Shown here in pieces: positions 18,798-30,129 of a stretch of DNA of 64,000 bases. The stretch covers positions 2,092,796 through 2,156,795 of the forward strand of contig CP053450.1 in the NCBI GenBank assembly GCA_013285505.1, read 5' to 3'. The notes under the pieces were generated by a model. It was not told where the DNA came from. It made no database searches and saw only the letters and a list, made by a program, of their open reading frames with translations. The first letter of the stretch is position 1. Each line of letters opens with the position of its first letter. Position numbers and translations under genes: made by a program. This stretch comes from Planctomycetota bacterium (GTDB lineage: Bacteria > Planctomycetota > Phycisphaerae > Phycisphaerales > UBA1924).

Positions 18798-21700
18798 CTA
18801 CGAGGCTTGGTGTTCGGTGGAGAGCTCCGCCTGCTTCAGTACAAGCTGCGTGGCGTCCTCGGAGAGGTCCGGCGGATAGCCATACTTGGCGAGCATGCGA
18901 CGGACGTTCCTGCGGAGCATTGCACGCACCGATTCCCGCTGTGTCCAGTCGAGCTTGGGCATCTTCTTGATCATCTCCGCAAGCTCTCGGGCCATCAGCC
19001 TGAGCGTGTCCGATTTCATGATCTCCTTCGCGGAGCCGTTCTCGGCGAGCGCGTCGTAGAACGCCGTCTCCTCCTCGTTCAGCCCCAGCGCCTCGCCGTG
19101 CTTATGCGCCTCACGCAGGTGCTTGGCCAGGTCGATCAGGCGAGCGATGAGCTCCGCCGTCGAGATCGCCTTGTTCGTGTAGCGGAGCATCGCGTCCTCG
19201 AGCGCCTCCCGGAACTTCTTGCTCTGGACGATGTTCGTCCGCTCTGTCGCTCGGATCTGGTCGGCGAGAAGCTTGCGAAGCGTCTCGAGCGCGAGGTTCT
19301 TCTGCTCAAGCGCCGCCACCCGCTGAAGGAACTCGTCCGAGAGAATGTCCAGCCGGGCATCGTCCAATCCGGCCGCGGCGAAGAGGTCGATCACATCATC
19401 AGCATCCACCGCGCCGCCGATGACCTGCCGCACCGCCGCGTCCACATCCCGCTGGCGGCGCCGGCCATTTTGCCCCGTGTCGTCCGCCAGTCGTTTGCGG
19501 ATCATGGCCGTGACCCGCTGGAAGAACGCGAGATGATCGACGATCTCCTCCGTCTCCGGCCGCGGAACGGCGAGCGCGAACGCGGCCGACAACTGCTTTA
19601 CCAGTGTCCGCAGCCGCTTCCACCCGTCGTCCTGCGCAAAAACATGGTCGATCGCTCGCAGGTAGACCGGAAGCACGTCCTGCGGATCAGCCGACAGCGC
19701 CGCCTCGTAGTCGCAGCCGTGAAAGAAGTCGCGCAGCTTCTCGAACGCCGCCTGCATGGCGGGCACCGCCTCGTCCTGCACCTGCCGCACGGCCTGACCC
19801 GTGCCGCCCGCTTGCGTGTAGATCGCCAGCGCGTCGGCCAACTGGTCGGCCAGCCCCAGCATGTCCACGATCAGCCCGCCCGGCTTCTCGCCGTAGACGC
19901 GGTTCACGCGTGCGATCGCCTGCATCAGGTTGTGGCCCGCCAGCGGCTTGTCGAGGTACATCGTGTGCGCCGGCGGGCAGTCGAACCCCGTCAGCCACAT
20001 GTCGCAGACGATCACGAGCCGCAAGTCATCGGCCGGATCCTTGAAACGCTCCGCGAGCCGCTTTCGCCCCGCCTTGGTCCGGACATGGCTCGCCAGCGGC
20101 TCGGGATCATCGGCCGAGCCGGTCACCACAACCTTCATCGAACCCTTCTCGTCGTCGGGGTCGTGCCAGTCCGGGCGCAGGGCCTTGATCGCCTCATAAA
20201 GCCGCGCGGCGATGTCGCGGCTCATTGTGACCACCATCGCCTTGCCTTCCATCGCGGACCGGCGCTTCTCCCAGTGCTCGACGATGAACCCCGCCAGCCG
20301 CTCGATCCGCTCCTGCGCCCCGACCAGCGCCTCCAGCGGGATGCGGATCTGGTCCTCGACCTCCTCGCCCTCGGCGTCGGCCTGCTTCGCCTCCCGCAGC
20401 TTCTCCTCCGCCGCCGTGGCGCCGGCGTCGTCAACCGCCAGCTTGACGATGCGCGACTCGTAGTACAGCGGCTTCGTCGCGCCGTCCTCGACGGCCTGCC
20501 GGATGTCGTACACATCGGCGTACTCGCCGAAGACATGGATCGTGTTCTTGTCGTCGCGCTCCAGCGGCGTGCCGGTGAATCCGACGAAGGTGGTGTTGGG
20601 CAGCGCCTCGCGCATCCATCGCGCCCCGCCGTCCACGAACCCGTACTGGCTCCGGTGCGCCTCGTCCGCCATGACGACGACGTTCGCCCGCTCGGAGATC
20701 ACGCCGTGCGCCTCGGTGAACTTCTGGATCGTCGTGAACACAACGCCGCCCGACGCCCGATCGAGCAGCTCCTTCAGATGGTCGCGGCTCTCGGCCTGGA
20801 TCGGGTCCTGCCGCAGTAGTGCTCGTCCGGCCGCGAAGGTGTCGAAAAGTTGGTCGTCCAGATCGTTCCGGTCGGTGATCATGACGATGGTGGGGTTCGC
20901 CATCGCCGAGTCGCGGACGAGCGTCCCCGCCAGCATCAGCATGGTGAGCGACTTGCCCGATCCCTGTGTGTGCCAGATCACGCCGCCGCGCCCATCGCCC
21001 TCGCCCGCCGGCGGCTTGAGGCGCTCCAGCACGCTCCGCCGCGTCTTCCGCACCGCGCGGAACTGGTGGTAGCCCGCGATCTTCTTGGTGATCTCGCCTC
21101 GCTCGTCCTCCTCGAAGACGACGCACGAGCGCAGGTAGTCCAGCAGCGCCCGCGGCTCGAACAGGCCCCGGATGACCGCCTCCAGCGTTGGCTGACCGCC
21201 CTCAGGCGGGCGCCAGGGCATGAAGCGATCCGGGCCGCTCGTGATGGAACCGACGCGCGTCAGCATCCCGTCCGACACCACGAGCGCCATGTTCGGCACG
21301 AAGAGATCCGGCGCCGTCGCCATGTACCGATAGAGCTGGTTGATCGCGACACCCAGCGTCGCCTCGGTGTCCGTCGGGTCCTTCAGTTCGATCACGGCGA
21401 TCGGGATGCCGTTGAGGAAGACCGTCAGATCGGGCCGGATTAGCCTGCCGGACGGCCCGGCGACGGTGAGCTGACGGACAACGAGCAGGTCGTTCTTTTC
21501 CGGGTGATCGAAGTCGACGAGCCGCACCCGTCCGCCCCGGGTCTCGCCGGACTTCAGATCGCGATACTCGACCTCGACGCCATCGACCAGCAGCGTGTGG
21601 AACCATCGGTTGTTCTGGATGAGCGTGGGATGCGGCGGGCGCGTCAGCGTCCGAACCGCTTCCTCCACTGTCTCGTGGGGCAATTCCGGGTTCAGCCGTT

Positions 21701-21857
21701 GAAGCGCTGCAGTGACCCGGCCTTGAAGCAGGAACTGCGTCGCATCGCTCCGCTCGGCGGCGTCATCGATGTCCGCTCCCGACTTCGCGCCGGCGCCGAT
21801 CGCGCCAAAGTACACGAAGGCGACATCTTCAACCAGGCGTTCCGTGGGTGAAGTCAT
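18798..21857 (-). CDS. hsdR: Type I restriction enzyme, R (translocase-nuclease) subunit
   Basis: HsdR cleaves unmodified DNA after ATP-driven translocation. This 1019-residue protein has the full family layout: an N-terminal PD-(D/E)XK nuclease (IRPDLTVFLNGIPIAVIELK near 140-160), a superfamily II helicase core with P-loop HTQGSGKSLTMLMLAG near 295-310 and VVMADEAHRSQYG, and a C-terminal helical domain for contact with the methylase core. It is the last gene of the operon and its ATG overlaps the HEPN gene by four bases. Confidence 0.92.
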   Translation of the reverse strand: MTSPTERLVEDVAFVYFGAIGAGAKSGADIDDAAERSDATQFLLQGRVTAALQRLNPELPHETVEEAVRTLTRPPHPTLIQNNRWFHTLLVDGVEVEYRDLKSGETRGGRVRLVDFDHPEKNDLLVVRQLTVAGPSGRLIRPDLTVFLNGIPIAVIELKDPTDTEATLGVAINQLYRYMATAPDLFVPNMALVVSDGMLTRVGSITSGPDRFMPWRPPEGGQPTLEAVIRGLFEPRALLDYLRSCVVFEEDERGEITKKIAGYHQFRAVRKTRRSVLERLKPPAGEGDGRGGVIWHTQGSGKSLTMLMLAGTLVRDSAMANPTIVMITDRNDLDDQLFDTFAAGRALLRQDPIQAESRDHLKELLDRASGGVVFTTIQKFTEAHGVISERANVVVMADEAHRSQYGFVDGGARWMREALPNTTFVGFTGTPLERDDKNTIHVFGEYADVYDIRQAVEDGATKPLYYESRIVKLAVDDAGATAAEEKLREAKQADAEGEEVEDQIRIPLEALVGAQERIERLAGFIVEHWEKRRSAMEGKAMVVTMSRDIAARLYEAIKALRPDWHDPDDEKGSMKVVVTGSADDPEPLASHVRTKAGRKRLAERFKDPADDLRLVIVCDMWLTGFDCPPAHTMYLDKPLAGHNLMQAIARVNRVYGEKPGGLIVDMLGLADQLADALAIYTQAGGTGQAVRQVQDEAVPAMQAAFEKLRDFFHGCDYEAALSADPQDVLPVYLRAIDHVFAQDDGWKRLRTLVKQLSAAFALAVPRPETEEIVDHLAFFQRVTAMIRKRLADDTGQNGRRRQRDVDAAVRQVIGGAVDADDVIDLFAAAGLDDARLDILSDEFLQRVAALEQKNLALETLRKLLADQIRATERTNIVQSKKFREALEDAMLRYTNKAISTAELIARLIDLAKHLREAHKHGEALGLNEEETAFYDALAENGSAKEIMKSDTLRLMARELAEMIKKMPKLDWTQRESVRAMLRRNVRRMLAKYGYPPDLSEDATQLVLKQAELSTEHQAS

Positions 21858-22586
21858 GGCGTCGCCTCCGGTTCGTCGGCTGGCGGCTCCGCGTCGTCGT
21901 TCGCTTCGTCGTCGCCGTCGCGATCGACGATGAACTCGTTGAGCACCGCTTTGTACGCCTCGCGGTCGGCGTGGAAAAGGACCCGGCTCGGGAGCAGCTC
22001 CAACTCGCCGAGGCGGATTGGCTCATTGTCTCGGTCGAAGACCTCGTTGAAGTCTGCGTGGTCCTCGTAGTAGACCCGCGCTCCCGGCGTCTGCATGAGC
22101 GCATCTCGATGAATGCGGTACAGAAACGACACGATCGTGTCCGCCGCCTGCGCCGCGAGCGTCGCCTGCCTCAGGTCGAGTCGGGCTGAGAACCCGTCCC
22201 GGCCGTGCGACGCCATGCCGTAGTTGTTCCGCAGTTCGCACAGCCCCTGGATCGTTTGGAGCAGGCCGCGGATGGTCTTCTCGACCGACTCGCGCGCCTT
22301 CTTCGGGTCCGGATGATCACGGGGCAGCATCGACAATCGATTTGTCGTCTCACGGAGCAGCTTCGGGCCGTCCCAGTTCGGATCGGCGGGTTGTCCGATG
22401 TCGGCGAGCACGGTTTTGCAGACGGACTCGACGAGTGTCTTGGACAGGTCGAAGGCGAAATCCGGCACGCTCTCGAGCGCGTTCTCGATCGCGCTGATTT
22501 GCTGCTCGATGGACTCGGCAATCGGGCCGTCGCTCACGGCAGCCCTGGCGCCGACCATCTGAAACCGTGTGGCAGCGGTCGCACCG

Positions 22587-22594
<8 letters not shown>
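21854..22594 (-). CDS. Abi_C/HEPN-type protein inside the type I restriction operon
   Basis: This 246-residue protein shares its frame boundaries with hsdS (8-base overlap) and hsdR (ATGA overlap), so it is built into the restriction operon. Residues 120-170 contain LCELRNNYGMASHGRDG, matching the R-N...H pattern of the abortive-infection C-terminal (Abi_C) HEPN domain, many of which are RNases. The C-terminus is very acidic. It may act as a back-up cell-suicide module when restriction fails, as with other toxin genes embedded in type I loci. ATG 22594 was chosen because upstream residues lack family similarity and overlap hsdS. Confidence 0.7.
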
Positions 22595-23840
<1,246 letters not shown>

Positions 23841-23842
23841 CG

Positions 23843-25525
23843 TCAGTCGCGCCCCGTCGAAACACCTGCGAGTTGCTTCCGCACTTCTGCAGTGAGTCGC
23901 TCCCCTTCTCCGAAGCACTCCTCCAGCTCCGCCAAGAGACGCGGGTACTTCTCCTCGAACGGCTCTCCGTCGTCCTGCTGTTCCTCGGCGCCGACATAGC
24001 GGCCAGGCGTGAGGACGAAGCTGTGCTTGGCGATCTCCTCGGTCTTGGCGCTCCTGCAGAAGCCGGGGATGTCGCGGTAGGCCCACTTGCCGTGCTCTGT
24101 CTCGTCCCACCACTCTGGCGCCGGCTCGCCGCGCCACTGGCGGAAGGCGTACACGATGCGACCGAGGTCGGAATCGTGGTTGGGGTCGCCCATGCCGTCG
24201 GCCAGCAGCGTCTCGCCATCGTCGCCGCCGGTGAGCACGCGGAGCGTGCGCGTCTGCATCGTGCCGAGCTTGCGGGCGTCGATGAAGAGCGTCTCACCCG
24301 AGCGGTCGCGGCCGCCCTTGGGCAGGTTCTTTCCCGTCTTGTCGCGCGTGAGGAACCACAGGCAGGCGGGGATGCCGGTCGTGAGGAAGAGCTGCGCAGG
24401 CAGGGCGACGATGGCGTCCACGAGATCGGCCTCGACAATGCGCTGCCGGATCTCGCCCTCACCGCCGGAGCCGGAGGAGAGCGAGCCGTTGGCCATGACG
24501 AAGCCAGCAACGCCTCTGCCGTGGCCATTGGGTGGGGCGAGGTGGTGGATGAAGTGCTGAATCCAGGCGTAGTTGGCGTTGCCGGTCGGCGGCGTGCCGT
24601 AGCGCCAGCGCACATCGTCGCGCAGCAACTGGCCGGACCAATCGCTGACGTTGAAGGGCGGGTTGGCGAGGATGAAGTCGGCCTTGAGGTCGGGGTGTAG
24701 GTCGCGCAGGAAAGAGTCGGCAGGCTGGGATCCGAGGTTGGCCTCGATGCCGCGGATGGCGAGGTTCATGTGGGCGAGGCGCCAGGTGGTCGGATTGGAT
24801 TCCTGCCCGAAGATGGAAATGTCGGTGCGCTTGCCGCCGTGTGCCTCGACGAAGCGCTCTGACTGGACGAACATGCCAGCCGAGCCGCAGCAGGGGTCGT
24901 AGACGCGCCCCTCGTAGGGCTCGAGCATCTCGACGAGGAGGCGGACGACGCAGCGGGGCGTGAAGAACTCGCCGCCGAGCTTGCCCTCGGCCTGGGCGAA
25001 CTTGCCGAGGAAGTACTCGTAGACGCGCCCGAGCGTGTCGCGGGCCTTGTCGCGGTCGCCCTTGAAGCCGATGTTGGCGATGAGGTCGATGAGCCCCTTC
25101 ATCTTCTCCGGCGCGATGCCGCGCCGGGCGTAGTCGCGCGGGAGCTTGCCCTTGAGGCCCGGGTTGTCGCGCTCGACGGCGAGGATGGCGTCGTCGATGA
25201 GCGTGGCGATGTCGGCGCGGGTCGCCTGGTTCTGGAGGTTGTCCCAGCGGGCCTCGGGCGGCACCCAGAAGATGCGCTCGGCGGTGTACTCGTCCCGCGT
25301 TTCGAGGAGGCTCTCGGCTTGCTTGCCGGTGATGCCCTCCTTCTCCAGGTCCGCCTTGAGCTTCTCGCGCGTCGCCGCGAAGGCATCGGAGATGTACTTC
25401 AGGAAGAGCAGGCCGAGGACGACGTGCTTGTACTCCGCGGCGTCGATCTGGCCGCGGAGCGCATCGGCGGATTTCCAGAGGGTGTCGGCGTAGGCGAGGT
25501 CGGAGCTGGATCCATTGCTGCTCAT
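23843..25525 (-). CDS. hsdM: Type I restriction enzyme, M (N6-adenine methylase) subunit
   Basis: HsdM methylates adenine in the target site and forms the core of the complex. In this 560-residue protein the N-terminal helical region ([18 protein letters not shown]) is typical. The SAM site is [13 protein letters not shown] and the catalytic motif is NPPF in [14 protein letters not shown], with [15 protein letters not shown] before it. ATG 25525 follows GAGGAG, and overlaps the preceding HTH gene by four bases. Confidence 0.92.
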   Translation of the reverse strand: MSSNGSSSDLAYADTLWKSADALRGQIDAAEYKHVVLGLLFLKYISDAFAATREKLKADLEKEGITGKQAESLLETRDEYTAERIFWVPPEARWDNLQNQATRADIATLIDDAILAVERDNPGLKGKLPRDYARRGIAPEKMKGLIDLIANIGFKGDRDKARDTLGRVYEYFLGKFAQAEGKLGGEFFTPRCVVRLLVEMLEPYEGRVYDPCCGSAGMFVQSERFVEAHGGKRTDISIFGQESNPTTWRLAHMNLAIRGIEANLGSQPADSFLRDLHPDLKADFILANPPFNVSDWSGQLLRDDVRWRYGTPPTGNANYAWIQHFIHHLAPPNGHGRGVAGFVMANGSLSSGSGGEGEIRQRIVEADLVDAIVALPAQLFLTTGIPACLWFLTRDKTGKNLPKGGRDRSGETLFIDARKLGTMQTRTLRVLTGGDDGETLLADGMGDPNHDSDLGRIVYAFRQWRGEPAPEWWDETEHGKWAYRDIPGFCRSAKTEEIAKHSFVLTPGRYVGAEEQQDDGEPFEEKYPRLLAELEECFGEGERLTAEVRKQLAGVSTGRD

Positions 25526-25752
25526 GGTTCTCCTCTTCGTGCACCGGGCCCGCCCTTGGTGAGCCAGGCGTCTATCGCCGCCTTGTGGAACCGCCAATGC
25601 CGCCCGACCTTCTGGCCCGGGACCCGGCCGTCCTGGGCGAGCTTGTAGAGCGAGGACTTCGAGAGCTGGAGATACCGTGCGAGGTCATCGATGGTCATCA
25701 CCTCTGGCGGGGTGGGGTCGCTGGGGCTGCGGGCGCCGGGGGCGGGGGGCAT
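25522..25752 (-). CDS. Excisionase-type helix-turn-helix protein leading the restriction operon
   Basis: This 76-residue protein has a winged HTH of the excisionase/MerR-like type: [20 protein letters not shown], then [20 protein letters not shown]. It overlaps hsdM by ATGA and is the first gene of the minus-strand operon. It could autoregulate restriction expression to protect the host during establishment, or be an excision factor. A GATAAT box on the minus strand at 25772-25777 could be its -10 region, but no -35 is clear. Confidence 0.75.
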   Translation of the reverse strand: MPPAPGARSPSDPTPPEVMTIDDLARYLQLSKSSLYKLAQDGRVPGQKVGRHWRFHKAAIDAWLTKGGPGARRGEP

Positions 25753-25853
25753 GGGGCCATGGTAGCGGTTATTATCCGTTGCTGCAGACCCCGGGTCCGG
25801 TGGCAGCCGAGGAGCCCCCTCCCGGACGAGCGTTCTGCAGGAAGGACCAGCGG

Positions 25854-27392
25854 ATGGCCTCCCAGTACGACCCGTCAGAACACATCCAGCCGTTGGCGAC
25901 CGCACCCCGCGACGAGAGCGTGCTCGATCAGCGCGAGGTCACAGTGCAGTCGTACCAGTCGACCGTTCCATTCAATCTGGATGCGCTGGAGGCGGGGCTG
26001 GAGGCCGCCTGGCTCTCGCCGACCAACCGGTTCGGGGTCTTCTCTCGCCTGCCGGTGCGCGGCGAAGCAGCGGCAACCGTTGTTCTGGGACTTCAGGATG
26101 AGCTCTCTGTGCGAACGTACGACTATGACGAGCGGCGACCGCTTTGGTACTCGTGGCAGAACGTCATCGTCGACACCGTAGGCGTGCATTATTTCCGCGA
26201 CGACCACGGACTGCTGCGATTCACCGCGACAGGGGGCGGCCGACGAATCACGGATGATCTCCTCCACGACTTCAACGCCAGCTTTCTCGGCATTCCCAAG
26301 GCGTCTGTAACGAAGCAGCATTTTGATCTCGCCAAGCTCCGGTCACTCTGCTTCACGCAGTTCGTCGATCGGCTCTACATGTTGCGCTTTGCCGATCCAT
26401 CGGGGGAGGAGTACCGAAGTATCGATCACGCGCTCTTCCAGAGCAGGCAGTACATCGATCCCGAGGCCGAGCGGCTAAAGGAGATCCAGGCCGATCCGAA
26501 GGTAACCATCGAGTCGTTCGATTCGGACGTCGAAGTGCAGTCATCTCTTCTCGCCACCAAGCTCCGAGTGCGATTCTTCCTCCGCGGCCTGAGTGGCTCA
26601 CTACGACTCCGCTTCCCGAAGATTCGCTACAAAAAGGAGCCGCAAACCCCGGACGAACAGGCCCGTGTGTTCTATCGCCTCGTCGATACGGCCGTCACCG
26701 CCATCCTCGACGCAGACTACTACACGCATCAACCGCGGGCGCTCGATGAACTCGAGACTGACCTCGGCATGTTCATCGATATGGTCGAGCTCGCTCCGTT
26801 CCGCGAGGTGATGGCGAACCCGGAGTCTCGGAGTGAGTTCCTCCAGACCGCCGATTTCGGAGACGGATGGCAGCACTGGCAGCCTCACCTCCGGGCGATG
26901 GATGAGCTGGTCGAAGCGGACCAGGTGGCGTGCCACTGCTCTGAAATCATCCGCGGCCTTGCAGTCGCCGCGCCCACGAGGCTAACAGACGTACTTCGAG
27001 CGTGTCGAGGGGATGCCAAGCTCAGGCGGCTTGGGGACGTGCTGGCGGCAGCGTCCTGCGACGCGCTTCAGACTGTTCCAGCAGCACACCGCGCGTCGGT
27101 GGAGTCAGAACTCGCGGCGTGGGCGCTGAGCCAACCGGATCAGGCATGGTGCGTTGATGTGGAGTCCGGAACCATCGAGGTCGGGCGATTGCGGCTGCGG
27201 CTTGACGACCTCTCGCTCGACACGATCGTCGCGGTCCTCGGGAGGCTTCTCACGGCTCTGCACACGGGGCTCATGGCCGCGGACGGGGACATTCGGTCAC
27301 GCCTCGAGCAGATGCGATGGTGCCTCGCGGCGGCGTCGGCGCTTCCACCCAATCACTATCGACTGCCGCCTTCGCTCCGTCTGATCGCCTAA
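25854..27392 (+). CDS. Unrecognised 512-residue protein coupled to an AAA+ regulator-like gene
   Basis: I do not recognise this protein. It starts at ATG 25854 and has no signal peptide or membrane helix. The first half is rich in beta-forming aromatic segments (RRPLWYSWQNVIVDTVGVHYF near 95-118); the second half is helical. The stop is followed after GGG by the ATG of the next gene, so the pair is translationally coupled and probably works together. It is divergent from the restriction operon. A sensor or partner of the AAA+ protein is one possibility, part of an undescribed defence pair another. Confidence 0.55.
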   Translation: MASQYDPSEHIQPLATAPRDESVLDQREVTVQSYQSTVPFNLDALEAGLEAAWLSPTNRFGVFSRLPVRGEAAATVVLGLQDELSVRTYDYDERRPLWYSWQNVIVDTVGVHYFRDDHGLLRFTATGGGRRITDDLLHDFNASFLGIPKASVTKQHFDLAKLRSLCFTQFVDRLYMLRFADPSGEEYRSIDHALFQSRQYIDPEAERLKEIQADPKVTIESFDSDVEVQSSLLATKLRVRFFLRGLSGSLRLRFPKIRYKKEPQTPDEQARVFYRLVDTAVTAILDADYYTHQPRALDELETDLGMFIDMVELAPFREVMANPESRSEFLQTADFGDGWQHWQPHLRAMDELVEADQVACHCSEIIRGLAVAAPTRLTDVLRACRGDAKLRRLGDVLAAASCDALQTVPAAHRASVESELAAWALSQPDQAWCVDVESGTIEVGRLRLRLDDLSLDTIVAVLGRLLTALHTGLMAADGDIRSRLEQMRWCLAAASALPPNHYRLPPSLRLIA

Positions 27393-27395
27393 GGG

Positions 27396-28797
27396 ATGGT
27401 CCCACGGCTACCCCAAGAGAGCGCTCGCGTGCTTCGAGAGCCAGCGGCATCATTCGAAAACCTCGATCGTGCACTGCTCGAGCAGTTCGGGTTGCCTGCC
27501 TGGCCCTATCTCCGCGCGAGCGTCGCCGACAACGGCGTCGTCGTTACAAACGAGGGCATCGGAGCGGCGCCCGGCCTCGCGCTGCGGCCCGCTGGCACTT
27601 TGTTTGAGGGGGACGGCGCTTGCGGCTGTAGCGATCTCGCGGCTGGCAGCACCGTGACCATCGCCTTCCCCGAGCAGCAGGGCGAGGCCGAGATTCACTT
27701 CAAGAAGTTCGGGGCGGAGCGTCGGTTGTCAGTGCGCCTTGATCATCGCCGCGCTGCCTCAGCACCTTCGAACGCAACGACCAGTCCGGCCCTCCCGATC
27801 AACCGCAAGCGCGTCGAAGCGCAGCGGCACTACCGCCAGCAGATCGATCCGAGTGGGCTGGTAATCGGGTCCAGTCCATCGATCCTGCAGGTGTTCGAGG
27901 ACATCTATCACGCCAACATGCTCGATGGCCCCGCCGCCGTATTGATGCTTGGCGAGCCCGGGGTAGGCAAGACGCACATCGCAAAGCTGATCCATGAGTC
28001 CAGTGGTCGATCATCCGCAGCATTCCTGGACGTCAACGCCGGAGGCGCCGGAGGTGACCTCAATATCCAGCGTGGGGAGTGGATCGGATACGGGCGCGGG
28101 CACGGCATCTCCGGAGTCGATCCCAAGGGGCGACCCGGATACCTGATGCGTGCTGATGGGGGCACACTGTTCGTCGACGAGTTTGCCGCCCTGTCACCCG
28201 AACTGCAGGTCATCTTCCTCTCGGTGCTCGAGCAGCGTTCGATCGAGCCGCATCGGTGGCGACTCGGTCACGCCGAACGTGCGCTGCATCTTCGCAACGA
28301 ACGTGGACGTCGATGCGGCGGTGTCGGCCGGCACCCTGCGGCGAGACCTGCTGGACCGAATCAGCACAACGATCCAGATCCCGCCCTTGCGTGATCGTCG
28401 TGGTGACATCCTCCTACTGGCGCGACACTTCACGGGCGCCACTGCCATTGATGAGCGCTGTCTGGTCGCTCTGCTTCGCCACGACTGGCCCGGCAACATC
28501 CGCGAACTCCAGAAGACTCTCAGCCGAGCCGTTGTACGGGCCCAAAGCGACGATACCGGCAGATTGTCCGTCGAGCACTGCGAGTTGCCAGATCCCATCG
28601 CCGAGGAGGCAAAGGGTCTCGCCGACGAAGAGTGCCGGCGCGAACTCTGGCAGATCGCCGACTCGGTCGCTAGAGCCGAAGGCTACGAGCCCGGCACCGG
28701 ACTCCAGCGACGGGCAGCAGAGATCATGGGCGTGAAGGAGGCTCAGGCGTCCAAGATGTACGGCGCCCTCGGGCTGAAGGAGCCGACCGGCGCCTGA
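27396..28797 (+). CDS. AAA+ protein of the sigma-54 activator type with a degenerate GAFTGA loop (one frameshift)
   Basis: The central domain resembles sigma-54-dependent activators: Walker A MLGEPGVGKTHIAKLIH near residue 185, a segment GRPGYLMRADGGTLFVDEF with Walker B, and, after the frameshift, IPPLRDRRGDILLLARHF and the sensor II motif WPGNIRELQKTLSRAV. The C-terminus, LQRRAAEIMGVKEAQASKMY, looks like a helix-turn-helix. The sigma-54-contacting GAFTGA loop is replaced by GHGISGV. The N-terminal 140 residues are an unknown beta-rich domain. One extra base near 28250 splits the gene; removing it joins LEQRSIEP to IGGDSVTPNVRCIFATN. Operator-like repeats and a sigma-54-type promoter follow directly. 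Confidence 0.7.
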
Positions 28798-28816
28798 GTC
28801 TCGTCGGGCGGCTGTC

Positions 28817-28867
28817 GACTTTCCTGAGGCCCTAGCCGACTTTCCTCGCTCGCTCCAGGACTTTCCT
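28817..28867 (+). repeat. Three GACTTTCCT direct repeats exactly 21 bp apart
   Basis: The nonamer GACTTTCCT starts at 28817, 28838 and 28859. The 21-bp period is two helical turns, placing all three on one face of the DNA, as in upstream activator sites. They lie between the AAA+ activator-like gene and the sigma-54-type promoter, about 60-110 bp upstream of that promoter. Confidence 0.75.
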
Positions 28868-28926
28868 GGCGCCCGGGCATGGGCTTCGAATCGCCGTTCT
28901 TGAGCCAGGAACGACGGTGCTCGAAT

Positions 28927-28942
28927 CGGCACGAGTGTTGTT
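28927..28942 (+). promoter_or_regulatory. Sigma-54-type (-24/-12) promoter
   Basis: CGGCAC-gagtg-TTGTT matches the sigma-54 consensus TGGCAC-N5-TTGCT at nine of eleven defined positions, with the required spacing and an intact GG at -24; the -12 element has GT in place of GC. Transcription would begin near 28953, just before the ATG at 28955, giving an almost leaderless mRNA. The activator-like gene and its candidate binding repeats lie immediately upstream. Confidence 0.55.
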
Positions 28943-28954
28943 TATGTCTCGGGC

Positions 28955-29284
28955 ATGACTGCCACGCCCACGAAGCAGCACCTGTCCACCGGCCGTCGGA
29001 GCCTCGTCGAGACACTCCAGAGGATCAACTTCGGGCGGATCGAGGGTCTGGTGATACGGGGCGGTGAGCCCGTGCTTGATCCGATGCCCCGCATCGTGCA
29101 CGAGTTCAAGTTCCAGGCAGACAACGGCCCTCGGCCCGAATCGGCCAAGAGCGACTTCTTGTTGAAGCGGCAAGTCGTCGAACTGTTCGAGCTTCTCGAC
29201 AGGCTTGGCGACGGCGTGATCCAGTCGCTTGAGATTCAGCGCGGCCTTCCCTTCCGGATGACCGTGGAGGAGGTGCTCGCCTAG
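28955..29284 (+). CDS. Small conserved-type protein at the head of the phage-side genes
   Basis: This 109-residue protein has a basic N-terminus (KQHLSTGRRSLVETLQRINF), then GRIEGLVIRGGEPVLDPMPR and a helical C-terminal half (QVVELFELLDRLGDGVIQS). I have seen similar small proteins in planctomycete-type genomes but know no function. No clear ribosome-binding site precedes the ATG, consistent with a nearly leaderless transcript from the sigma-54-type promoter. It leads into the phage sigma factor gene. Confidence 0.65.
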   Translation: MTATPTKQHLSTGRRSLVETLQRINFGRIEGLVIRGGEPVLDPMPRIVHEFKFQADNGPRPESAKSDFLLKRQVVELFELLDRLGDGVIQSLEIQRGLPFRMTVEEVLA

Positions 29285-29383
29285 CTGAAGAGGGTCGGCT
29301 CCTCAACATGACATGACAGTGTAGATGTACCTGACAACCAACCGGCCACAAAGTGGAGGCGTTGTGGGTGCCGCAGAAGCGGC

Positions 29384-30085
29384 ATGCCTGCAACGCCTCC
29401 TGTGTTCTCCATGCAGCTGTCGCTGTCGGCACCCGCAGCGTCTCCCGGCCACCGGGAGATTCTGTTGGACAACTCACGACAGACCAGTGGACACGCGATC
29501 TTCTCTCACCCAATCACCGCCGAACTCATTCGCCAGAAGGCCAGGAAGCTGGCTCGCAAACCGGGCTTTTCCCGCTCAGACGAGGAGGACCTCTCTCAGG
29601 GGATGTACCTGTACCTCTGGGAGCGATCCAGACTGTTCGACCCGAAGCGCGGCACCATCGAGGCCTTCGTCATCACCGCTGTGACGAGCTGGGAGGGCAT
29701 GGAACTCCGGCGCCGGCGGGCGAAGAAGCGCCGCGACGGGCTCCACGCGCTGTCGCTCGAATCCACGATGGTGGCGTGCGACGGCGATCTCGACACGCTC
29801 GCCAGCGTGCTCGAGGAACGCGACGGCGTGCGCCTGACCGGGCGCGACCCGAAGTCGCTGCTTGACGAACTGGTGATCCGCGACGAGTACCGCCGCGTCA
29901 TCGCCCAGCTCACGAAGCGCGAGCAGAAGCTGCTCCGTGACGTGATCGAGCTCGGCGTGGCGGGCACCGCTCGCAAACGCCGGGTGTCCCGGCGCCGCAT
30001 CGATCGGCTCGTCGCCCAGATTCGCGAGCGGTTCGCGGCGGATGGCGAGAGCGGTGACCGGGCACCGGGCGACGCGTCCGCATAG
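29384..30085 (+). CDS. Phage sigma-70-like RNA polymerase sigma factor
   Basis: This 233-residue protein has sigma region 2 at about 55-115 (SDEEDLSQGMYLYLWERSRL, GTIEAFVITAVTSWEGMELRRRR) and a region 4-like HTH near 175-220 (LTKREQKLLRDVIELG, RRRIDRLVAQIRERF). It would redirect host RNA polymerase to phage promoters. It is preceded by a 99-bp gap and followed by a very strong hairpin and the recombination genes, placing it early in a phage cascade. ATG 29384 or ATG 29411 may be the start. The insert between regions is longer than in most ECF factors. Confidence 0.7.
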   Translation: MPATPPVFSMQLSLSAPAASPGHREILLDNSRQTSGHAIFSHPITAELIRQKARKLARKPGFSRSDEEDLSQGMYLYLWERSRLFDPKRGTIEAFVITAVTSWEGMELRRRRAKKRRDGLHALSLESTMVACDGDLDTLASVLEERDGVRLTGRDPKSLLDELVIRDEYRRVIAQLTKREQKLLRDVIELGVAGTARKRRVSRRRIDRLVAQIRERFAADGESGDRAPGDASA

Positions 30086-30129
30086 GGAACCAGCGGAGGG
30101 CCCACGACGGCTGGGCCCGCTGCGGATCA

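Noticed and set aside
18708..20819. 703-codon plus-strand frame opposite hsdR
   Set aside because: It is the antisense shadow of a clear HsdR gene, rich in Arg, His and Leu as expected from reversed high-GC codons.
28868..28884. A second sigma-54 promoter at TGGCGCCCGGGCATGGGC
   Set aside because: The distance between GG and GC is wrong for a -24/-12 element.
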